Source: Tissierellaceae bacterium (lineage in GTDB: Bacteria; Bacillota; Clostridia; Tissierellales; Tissierellaceae). From it: a stretch of 31,094 bases of DNA. The stretch spans positions 1 to 31,094 of the forward strand of contig JALNZV010000021.1 of assembly GCA_023229175.1 (NCBI GenBank). The letters run 5' to 3'. Under the pieces are notes generated by a model. That model was not told the DNA's origin, did no database searches, and saw only the letters and a program-made list of their open reading frames with translations. The translations under genes and the position numbers were made by a program. Positions 1 to 6,208 of this stretch are shown here, one piece after another. Every line of letters starts with the position of its first letter. Position 1 is the stretch's first letter.

Positions 1-575
1 TATTTTATAAATCCATAGGACAGTATATATCCTATTATAAGCCCACCTAAATGAGCAGTGGTACTGATACTGGGAACAGTAACAGTAAATAGCAAATTGA
101 CTACTAATAGCTGCAATATGCTTTTTCTACCCTGTGGAGTAATCATTTCCCTATGGCGGTGAATTAGATATAAAAGGGCACCAAATAGGCCAAATAAGCT
201 GCCAGATGCGCCAGCAGATACGGATTCAAAATTGAAAAGAAAAGTGACAATATTTCCTCCAATACCCGACAGTAGGAAAAACAGCAAATATTTTTTGGTA
301 CCCATAAGCCTTTCCATTTGAGGGCCAAAAACATATAAAGCATATCCATTCAGCATAATATGGGCAAAGCCAATGTGGATAAATATAGCTGTAATAAATC
401 GATAGTATTGATGATATTGAAGTATAAAGGGTGGATAAAGAGCTCCATACTTTATAAGGGCTATTACATTAGTAGTGCCCCCATTGAGGCTTATTAGCAT
501 AAAATACAGTATCATAATAGCCAAAAATATAAATGTTACCTTGCTTTTCTTGTAAAAGTTATTTATTTTATCCAT
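1..575 (-). CDS. Rhomboid family intramembrane serine protease (3' end cut by window edge)
   Basis: Reading the minus strand from an ATG at 575 gives 191 codons that run off the left edge without a stop. The protein is very hydrophobic and has the rhomboid signature: an HIxxN-type segment (HIMLNGY, about residues 72-78), GASGS (122-126) whose first Ser (about S124) is the expected nucleophile of the GxSG motif, and TTAHLGG (172-178) supplying the catalytic His (about H175). Rhomboids cleave membrane proteins within the bilayer; the substrate here cannot be told. The ATG at 575 is preferred because GGAG lies 9 nt upstream; an in-frame ATG at 590 has no such site. Only the extreme C-terminus is missing. 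Confidence 0.88.
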   Translation of the reverse strand, partial: MDKINNFYKKSKVTFIFLAIMILYFMLISLNGGTTNVIALIKYGALYPPFILQYHQYYRFITAIFIHIGFAHIMLNGYALYVFGPQMERLMGTKKYLLFFLLSGIGGNIVTFLFNFESVSAGASGSLFGLFGALLYLIHRHREMITPQGRKSILQLLVVNLLFTVTVPSISTTAHLGGLIIGYILSYGFIK

Positions 576-607
576 TTTATTAGTCTCCATTTTTATAGAA
601 TATATTA

Positions 608-616
608 AGTATACCA
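608..616 (-). promoter_or_regulatory. Candidate extended -10 for the rhomboid gene
   Basis: On the minus strand TGGTATACT forms an extended -10 (TGn plus TATACT) about 33 nt before the ATG at 575. The matching -35 is poor, so this rests on the -10 alone. Confidence 0.35.
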
Positions 617-658
617 TAAAAATCCCAATATCGTAATAAAACTTAAACGCCAGATGTA

Positions 659-687
659 TTGATATCCAATGTATATTAAATTATAAT
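659..687 (+). promoter_or_regulatory. Sigma-A type promoter of the methyltransferase gene
   Basis: TTGATA (659-664) and TATAAT (682-687) are separated by exactly 17 nt, about 45 nt before the chosen start codon at 732. Confidence 0.7.
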
Positions 688-731
688 AGAGTTGAAAGGA
701 AATGCGAAAAATAATCGGTAGGAGGGTATTT

Positions 732-1244
732 ATGATTTGTTATTGGGATAAAATCGACTCACCTATAGGTAAAGTTTACCTAGCTGCTACAGATGAAGGC
801 CTAGTTTATTGTGCTTCCTCGAGAAGCGATGGAAATGAAATGTACGATTGGCTGAAAAAGTATTTACCCGATTACACATTAGTGCAAGAGAAAAATCATA
901 TTTTAAGTATGTCCAAAGAACAACTAAAGAACTATTTTTCAGGAGAAAGTAAGACTTTGGATGTACCTTTAACCCTAATTGGGACACCTTTTCGAAAAAA
1001 GGTATGGGAAGCACTACTTACTATTCCCTATGGGGAGACCCGTACATATGGTCAAATTGCAAATCAAATAGGAAACCCAAAGGGTTCCCGTGCAGTTGGA
1101 CAGGCTAATCACCATAATCCTATTTCGTATTTTGTGCCATGACACAGGATCATAGGTGTAGGTGGCGCCTTAGTAGGTTTTGGTGGAGGGTTGGATGTCA
1201 AGAGATGGTTATTGGATTTAGAAACAAGGCTTAAAGGTAAATAG
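732..1244 (+). CDS. ogt: Methylated-DNA--[protein]-cysteine methyltransferase with in-frame TGA (probable selenocysteine) at the active site
   Basis: This is an O6-alkylguanine-DNA alkyltransferase (direct-reversal repair) of Ogt type. The N-domain begins MICYWDKIDSPIGKVY; the DNA-binding domain shows PFRKKVWEALLTIPYGETRTYG, RAVGQAN and NPIS. The family active site is PCHRVIG, but here the codons read Pro-TGA-His-Arg-Ile-Ile-Gly, with TGA at 1140-1142 (residue 137) exactly at the nucleophilic Cys. The same frame then runs 33 codons through GGALVGF, GGGLD and RWLLDLE to TAG at 1242-1244, giving the usual family length (170 residues). No frameshift is needed. Insertion of selenocysteine is the best reading; a nonsense mutation or base error (TGC/TGT to TGA) is the alternative. 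Start 732 has AGGAGGG 5 nt upstream; an upstream in-frame ATG at 702 has worse spacing. A standard gene caller would truncate it at 1142. Confidence 0.82.
1154..1170 (+). promoter_or_regulatory. Candidate bacterial SECIS hairpin
   Basis: Starting 11 nt after the TGA codon, AGGUG (1154-1158) can pair with CGCCU (1166-1170), leaving a 7-nt loop UAGGUGG that begins 16 nt after the TGA. Distance and G-rich loop suit a bacterial SECIS, but the stem is only 5 bp including a G-U and does not extend well. The sequence also encodes a conserved part of the protein, so the hairpin could be chance. Confidence 0.35.
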
Positions 1245-1270
1245 TATTTACCTTTAAGCCTTGCCTTTTT
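1225..1270. terminator. Bidirectional terminator between convergent genes
   Basis: A perfect 18-bp inverted repeat (1225-1242 with 1246-1263, 3-nt loop) is followed on the plus strand by a T-rich run (about 1264-1269). The methyltransferase stop (1242-1244) and the diguanylate cyclase stop (1254-1256) both lie inside the hairpin, so it serves both convergent genes. Confidence 0.85.
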
Positions 1271-2777
1271 GACATATGGAATATTTCAATTGATTATGTT
1301 TTGCAAAATACATGGCTTCATCAGCTAAGTGGACCAGCTGTTCAACACTATTTGAACATCCTGGATATATGCTGATTCCAATACTAGAATTAATGCTGAT
1401 TTTATTTTCTTCTATTTCGAAATTAGTTTTGAAAACATTTGATATTTGATTTATATTGTCGTCTATATGATTTATTTCTGTGAATCCAGTAATTGCCCCT
1501 ACAAATTCATCTCCACCTAGTCTGCAGATAACCCCATTTTTTGGCATACTGGACTTTAGCCTAAGGGCCACTTCTTGTAGTATTTTGTCGCCAGTGTTGT
1601 GGCCGTAGATGTCGTTTACATCCTTAAATCCGTCTAAGTCTAAAAAGAATACGGCAATTTTTGTTTTCTTTTTGTCGGCCTCCAGTATCGCATTTTCCAT
1701 ATATTCTTCAAATTTCTTTCTGTTGGGGATTTGTGTCAGGTAGTCAGTGTAGGCCATTTTTCTATTTTTAAGTATTGTATATATTATCATATAGGACAGA
1801 GCGATATATATTATAGAAGTAAGGATTATACTTTGATAGAAAACTGTTCTTTGTTTATTGATAGACTTAGTTAAGTCAAAATCGTTGTAAACAATTTCGA
1901 TGACATAAGTGCCCCACCAGTTCATTCTCATTTCAGAAGCCATAAGATTGTGGGGTATGTATCTAACAGTGTAATTACCGCCATTCACTGTGACAATATG
2001 TTCTTGTATTTCCAATGTTTCAAAAGAATTTCTTATGAGCTCCTCATTTTTCTCAAACGTCCTATTTCCAATTAAGGTGTCTTCATCGTAAAACAACATC
2101 TCCGATTTTTTCGTATCGATATCGTATTTATATACCTGAATATTTTCAATAAATGGATATTTGTTTATTAGCCTTTTTGAAAGATATAGTATATTTAGGT
2201 TTTCAAGCTCTGGATATCTATCTTTAATGGTTACGCTAAGCTCAATAAGGTATTTATTATCAGGGGTAGGCATATAACTATATTTTTTTAATTCACTTTC
2301 CAACATAGAAAAGTTTATGGAGTCGGATTCAAATTCATTTCCTGACATTCTTCTTTTAAGGGTCCTGGAAAAGCTAGGCAAATCAGCGAAAGACATACCT
2401 ATTTCCTCTTCAATTGAAGAGGATACGATTTTCATATCCTCATCTATGATATAAATATCAAAATCTCCATAACTATGCTTCAAATCAACCATATTCCATT
2501 TAAGGATATGGGGATTTTCCTTATACAGCTCAACTAATTCATGGGATGTTTTTTTCATATCTTCTTCTAAATCTCTTTCAGCAATTATACTAAGTATTTC
2601 AGTGTATTTGGTTTCGTTGATTATACTTTGCTCAATCAAATCAATTCTAGTTCTGTATTCTGATTGTATGATACTTACTGTATTTCCATAGTATTTATAA
2701 TAGATAGTAGATATAGCTATGAACACGACAAAAGAAATAAATATTGAAATTTTTGCCTTTAAGGAGGCTTTTTTCAT
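1254..2777 (-). CDS. Membrane-bound diguanylate cyclase with extracellular sensor domain
   Basis: The protein of 507 residues has one N-terminal membrane segment (about 9-27), an extracellular region of roughly 280 residues (about 30-310), a second membrane segment (about 312-336) and a C-terminal GGDEF domain (about 345-500). The active-site motif RLGGDEF is intact (GGDEF at 421-425), with upstream DLDGFKDVND and HNTGD also typical, so it should make cyclic di-GMP. The usual inhibitory RxxD site, five residues before GGDEF, is replaced by PKNG, so product inhibition at that site is not expected. No EAL domain follows. The external part resembles a Cache-type sensor in size and layout, but the ligand is unknown. 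Start 2777 is chosen because GGTGAT lies 7 nt upstream; GTG at 2786 is also in frame. The gene converges on the methyltransferase gene. Confidence 0.9.
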   Translation of the reverse strand: MKKASLKAKISIFISFVVFIAISTIYYKYYGNTVSIIQSEYRTRIDLIEQSIINETKYTEILSIIAERDLEEDMKKTSHELVELYKENPHILKWNMVDLKHSYGDFDIYIIDEDMKIVSSSIEEEIGMSFADLPSFSRTLKRRMSGNEFESDSINFSMLESELKKYSYMPTPDNKYLIELSVTIKDRYPELENLNILYLSKRLINKYPFIENIQVYKYDIDTKKSEMLFYDEDTLIGNRTFEKNEELIRNSFETLEIQEHIVTVNGGNYTVRYIPHNLMASEMRMNWWGTYVIEIVYNDFDLTKSINKQRTVFYQSIILTSIIYIALSYMIIYTILKNRKMAYTDYLTQIPNRKKFEEYMENAILEADKKKTKIAVFFLDLDGFKDVNDIYGHNTGDKILQEVALRLKSSMPKNGVICRLGGDEFVGAITGFTEINHIDDNINQISNVFKTNFEIEENKISINSSIGISIYPGCSNSVEQLVHLADEAMYFAKHNQLKYSICQKGKA

Positions 2778-2909
2778 AACTATCACCCGTTTCTCGACTT
2801 ATAATCATTTGTAACAATTACATTTATTATACAACAGATTAACAGAAAATGACATATAAATAATATTAATACATATTTGTAAACTGGGCTTTAATTTAGC
2901 GTCTAGGTA

Positions 2910-2918
2910 TGTTAAAAT
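2910..2918 (+). promoter_or_regulatory. Candidate extended -10 for the stalk-domain gene
   Basis: TGTTAAAAT forms an extended -10 (TGn plus TAAAAT) about 26 nt before the GTG at 2944. The -35 region (TTTAAT at about 2890) is weak. Confidence 0.4.
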
Positions 2919-2943
2919 ATATTCAAATAGAAAGGGGAGGAAA

Positions 2944-4233
2944 GTGTTGAAAAAACTTATATTTGTATTAAGTTTAATACTGGTAATAGCAATGTCATCA
3001 TTGGCATTGGCGGAGTCGGGTGTTGTAATAAGGCTGGATATGGAAGAAGTTGAATTTAATGACGATTTTGGTTTTCCCTTTATAGACGAAAATTTCAGAA
3101 CTCAAGTGCCTTTTACTGTCACCATGAAAAAATTTGGTGCAGAAGTAGATTGGGACGATGCAAACAGGACTGCCATAGCGAAGAAGGGAGATATCGAAGT
3201 TAGGGTTCCGATTGGAGAGAATTTCATACTTCGAAATGGAGAAAAAATTGAAACAGATGCAGTTGCTTTGCTCATAGATAGTAGGACTTATCTTCCCATA
3301 AGACCAGTCATGGAGGCCTTTGGAGCAGAGGTGGAATGGGATGAGGAATTGAGCACAGTAGTATTGACGACTGAGCCTGTAGATGCCAAAGGCATTTTGC
3401 TGGATGCCTATGACAAATCGTCAGATTGGGAAAGCTTTGAAATGGCTATGACAATGAATATGAGCATACCACAGGCCAATGAAAGCGGCAATGACGAGAT
3501 AATGGGGATGCAAATAATAATGGACATGGCAACAATAAGCGAACCGTTTAAGGCTAAGGCTTCAATGGAAATGTTCTTTGATCTAGGAGCAATGAAGATA
3601 CCACTTAATCGTATGAATATGTATTATACCATTGAGGAAAGCGGAATGACCACATATATAGAAATGCCAGGAGAAGATGGAGAAACTCAATGGTTTAAAC
3701 AAACACAGGAAAATGAAATGTTTGAAATGTTGATGGAGGATAAAGAAGCCAACACCCAATTAAACGAGGAATCGATTAAAGATGTAAGATTTTTAGGAAA
3801 ATATATCGATGGAAAGGGCAGAGTATTGCTTAGGATTGAAAATACTACCTCCTTTGACGCTTATGAAGAAATATTGGGCGGATATATGGAAATGCTGTCT
3901 TCATCGGACAAGGAAGAAGATAAAATGGCAGCAGATATGCTTGCAAATATGGATGATATGACATTTATAGTCTATATAGACGAAGAAACAGGAGAAATAG
4001 TTAAATACAATATGGATATGAGTTCCATGATGAAATCAATGTTTTCTTCCATGGAAGAAATTATACCAGCTGAAGAATTAGAAATGTTATCTGGATTAAA
4101 GATGATTATAGAAATGGAAGTTTCCAATGTCAATGGCGTAGAAGATTTCGAAATTCCAGAGGAAGTTTTAAATGCCGATGAACTACAGGACTTTAGCGAC
4201 TTAGAGGGTTTAAATGTATTGCCAGGACTATAA
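2944..4233 (+). CDS. Secreted copper-amine-oxidase-N / stalk domain protein
   Basis: The 429-residue protein begins with a signal peptide (KK, hydrophobic core, cleavage likely after LALA at residue 23), so it is exported. Residues about 35-145 carry two copies of a repeat ending GAEVxWD (65-71 and 127-133), with YLPIRPVMEAF before the second. This is the copper amine oxidase N-terminal (stalk) domain, common in clostridial wall-associated proteins and not itself an oxidase. The remaining part (about 150-429) is acidic and Met-rich and resembles the lipid-carrier-like LppX/DUF6612 fold in pattern; I do not recognise a specific activity. Start: GGGGAGG lies 3 nt before GTG 2944 and 6 nt before the next codon, TTG 2947; either may be used. 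No clear terminator follows. Confidence 0.8.
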   Translation: MLKKLIFVLSLILVIAMSSLALAESGVVIRLDMEEVEFNDDFGFPFIDENFRTQVPFTVTMKKFGAEVDWDDANRTAIAKKGDIEVRVPIGENFILRNGEKIETDAVALLIDSRTYLPIRPVMEAFGAEVEWDEELSTVVLTTEPVDAKGILLDAYDKSSDWESFEMAMTMNMSIPQANESGNDEIMGMQIIMDMATISEPFKAKASMEMFFDLGAMKIPLNRMNMYYTIEESGMTTYIEMPGEDGETQWFKQTQENEMFEMLMEDKEANTQLNEESIKDVRFLGKYIDGKGRVLLRIENTTSFDAYEEILGGYMEMLSSSDKEEDKMAADMLANMDDMTFIVYIDEETGEIVKYNMDMSSMMKSMFSSMEEIIPAEELEMLSGLKMIIEMEVSNVNGVEDFEIPEEVLNADELQDFSDLEGLNVLPGL

Positions 4234-4279
4234 AAGTGACTTCTATAGATTGCCAGTATTATAAAGTTTATAAATTGTT

Positions 4280-4308
4280 TTGACACAATGGTAAATCTAT
4301 GGTATAAT
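4280..4308 (+). promoter_or_regulatory. Consensus promoter of the T-box/met operon
   Basis: TTGACA (4280-4285) and TATAAT (4303-4308) are both perfect matches with a 17-nt spacer. Transcription should start near 4315, just before the T-box leader. Confidence 0.9.
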
Positions 4309-4339
4309 GCTTTCTAATAATTAATAAATATAAATACAT

Positions 4340-4598
4340 TGAAAAGAAGAGTAGGCTTGTGAATACTTATACAGAGAATTCCATTAGGTGAGAAGGAATA
4401 AAGGATAATAGGCTGAACATGGTCTTGGAGTTTGGATGCTGATATTTAGGCATTCACGTTTGCACACGTTACAGTGATAGAGTATAAAGAATTTTACATG
4501 TACTTGAAGAGGTAAGGATCGTGAGGTCTTTATAAACTTAGGGTGGTAACGCGAAGCTTTCGCCCCTTTGCAATTGCAAGGGAGCGGGGGCTTTTTTT
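4340..4598 (+). promoter_or_regulatory. T-box riboswitch, methionine-specific (AUG specifier)
   Basis: The leader contains an AGAGA element (4373-4377), GGTGAGAAGG in the Stem I apex (4387-4396), and GAACAUGGUC, where AUG at 4419-4421 sits in the expected specifier position. It ends with the T-box sequence AGGGTGGTAACGCG (4540-4553) directly before an intrinsic terminator. T-boxes sense uncharged tRNA; an AUG specifier points to tRNA-Met, and the UGGU bulge fits a tRNA with discriminator A. It therefore should let metF, the activation gene and metH be read only when methionine is short. The exact 5' boundary is approximate. Confidence 0.9.
4554..4598 (+). terminator. Regulated terminator of the T-box leader
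   Basis: AAGC...CGCCCCTTTGC pairs with GCAAGGGAGCGGGGGCTT around a short loop and is followed by TTTTTTT (4592-4598). In the T-box antiterminator state its 5' arm would pair with the T-box sequence instead. Confidence 0.88.
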
Positions 4599-4628
4599 AT
4601 TTAAAAATTTTAAGAAAGGGTGTATGAA

Positions 4629-5516
4629 ATGAAAATTAGAGAATTATTTAAAAGGTCGGATTTGGTGTATTCATTTGAGATATTCCCGCCTAAGGTGGAT
4701 TCGCCAATCGAAGTAGTGTACGATGCCATAGAGGAATTAAGCAGCCTAAATCCAGATTATATCAGCATAACCTATGGTGCAGGGGGAAGGGTACAGGACA
4801 ATAGGACAGCAAAGTTAGCTTCAGTAATCAAAAATAAGCATAATATAGAGTCTTTAGCCCATTTAACGTGTATAGGTGCAACTGAGAAAAGCATAGACGA
4901 TATTCTAAAAGAATTAAAGGAAAACTCCGTAGAAAACATACTAGCCCTCCGTGGAGATAAGCCAGAATCTGGATTTGGAAATAGCGATTTTAGAAATTCC
5001 CAAGAACTAATTAAATATGCTAAAGACAATGGGGGATTTGGAATTGCAGCAGCAGCCTATCCTCAGGGGCATATTGAGACACTTGTGAAGGATAAGGATA
5101 TAGATATTCTAAAACTAAAAGAAGAAGCTGGAGCAGACTATTTTATTACCCAATTATTCTACGATAATAATCGGTTTTATGAGTTTTTAAATAAAGTGGA
5201 GCAAAAGGGAATTAAACCTCCAATTCAAGCAGGAGTAATGCCTGTAATAAATAAAAAGCAAATAATGAGAACCATATCTTTAAGCGGAGTTACGCTACCT
5301 CAAAAGTTTCTGAGGATAATAAATAAATATGAATACGATAAAATTGCATTGAGGGATGCCGGCATAGCTTATGCGACGGAGCAAATAGTAGATTTGATAT
5401 CTTCCGGAGTGAGGGGTATACATCTATATACTATGAACAACCCTTATATAGCCAATAGCATAACAAATAATATTAAATCCCTAATACAATCCGTAAACAA
5501 GGAAAGGGCAATATAA
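4629..5516 (+). CDS. metF: 5,10-methylenetetrahydrofolate reductase
   Basis: Reduces methylene-THF to 5-methyl-THF, the methyl donor for MetH. The 295-residue flavoprotein shows YSFEIFPPK (about 14-22; family Glu in SFE), SITYGAGG (about 46-53), LAHLTCIGAT, ILALRGD and ADYFITQLFYD, all typical of the MetF TIM barrel. It is the first gene of the T-box operon, 31 nt after the leader terminator, and is followed 17 nt later by the MetH activation gene, which fits its role. The ATG at 4629 is chosen because AGGGTG lies 6 nt upstream; a GTG at 4620 overlaps that site. Length is normal for bacterial MetF. Confidence 0.95.
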   Translation: MKIRELFKRSDLVYSFEIFPPKVDSPIEVVYDAIEELSSLNPDYISITYGAGGRVQDNRTAKLASVIKNKHNIESLAHLTCIGATEKSIDDILKELKENSVENILALRGDKPESGFGNSDFRNSQELIKYAKDNGGFGIAAAAYPQGHIETLVKDKDIDILKLKEEAGADYFITQLFYDNNRFYEFLNKVEQKGIKPPIQAGVMPVINKKQIMRTISLSGVTLPQKFLRIINKYEYDKIALRDAGIAYATEQIVDLISSGVRGIHLYTMNNPYIANSITNNIKSLIQSVNKERAI

Positions 5517-5533
5517 GAAAAGGTCGTGGGAAT

Positions 5534-6208
5534 ATGGAAAAGATAGAAATCAATAGAAACGAAGTCCTTAGGTATTTAGGATATAAAAATCAAGAGATTG
5601 ACAATATAACAAACAATTTAATAGATGAATCAATAGAGGAGATAAGGGACTTAATGGAAGGAAAGTACGTATATAAGTTTTTTAAAATAGATAAGGGCAA
5701 GGGCTTTCTTTTGGAAGGAACAAACTTTAAGCTGCCAGGGCAAGATATAAAGAGTCATTTAACAGATGCAGATTCATGCATAATAATGGGGGTCACCTTA
5801 GGACACAAAGTAGATAGAGCCATAAGGTACTATGGTAAGGTTAGTATGGCAAAAGCCATGATATTAGATGCCTGTGCCTCAACGGCCATTGAGGAGATCT
5901 GCGACAAGGTCAATGAAGACTTATTGAAATCTGTAAAGGCAGACAATAGGATTTTGACATCGAGATATAGCCCCGGTTATGGGGACTTAACTCTGGATAT
6001 TCAGGAGTCCATATTGGATATTTTGGAGGCAAAAAGGTCCATTGGACTTAGTGCCACTTTGCACAATATACTGATACCGAGAAAATCCGTTACTGCAATT
6101 ATGGGAATAGTAAATGAAACATATGAAAAGGCACAGCCCAGTTGTATAGGCTGTCCGCAATACGACGATTGCAGTTATCGCAAGGGAGGCGGAACATGTG
6201 GATATTAG
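5534..6208 (+). CDS. Stand-alone cobalamin-dependent methionine synthase activation protein
   Basis: The 224-residue protein matches the C-terminal AdoMet-binding activation domain of MetH, which reductively remethylates oxidised cob(II)alamin. The key motif RYSPGYGD (144-151) is the RxSPGYxD-type AdoMet-binding loop, and IIMGVTLGHKVD and ATLHNILIPRKSVTAIMG are also characteristic. It lies between metF and a metH lacking this domain, and overlaps the metH start by 11 nt, so the two parts are made together. Odd feature: a C-terminal tail with four cysteines (C204, C207, C213, C222; CX2CX5CX8C) that could hold a metal or an iron-sulfur cluster and help electron delivery; this is inference. Confidence 0.9.
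   Translation: MEKIEINRNEVLRYLGYKNQEIDNITNNLIDESIEEIRDLMEGKYVYKFFKIDKGKGFLLEGTNFKLPGQDIKSHLTDADSCIIMGVTLGHKVDRAIRYYGKVSMAKAMILDACASTAIEEICDKVNEDLLKSVKADNRILTSRYSPGYGDLTLDIQESILDILEAKRSIGLSATLHNILIPRKSVTAIMGIVNETYEKAQPSCIGCPQYDDCSYRKGGGTCGY

Noticed and set aside
164..349. Small open frame on the minus strand as a separate gene
   Set aside because: It is an alternative frame of the rhomboid gene, whose own frame carries the catalytic motifs.
702..1142. Methyltransferase gene ending at the TGA as a short complete gene or as a frameshifted pseudogene
   Set aside because: The product would lack the nucleophile and the whole C-terminal motif, while the same frame continues with intact family sequence to TAG at 1242; no frameshift is needed.
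4340..4598. SAM or other metabolite riboswitch before metF
   Set aside because: The AGGGTGGTAACGCG T-box sequence, AUG specifier and following terminator identify a T-box instead.
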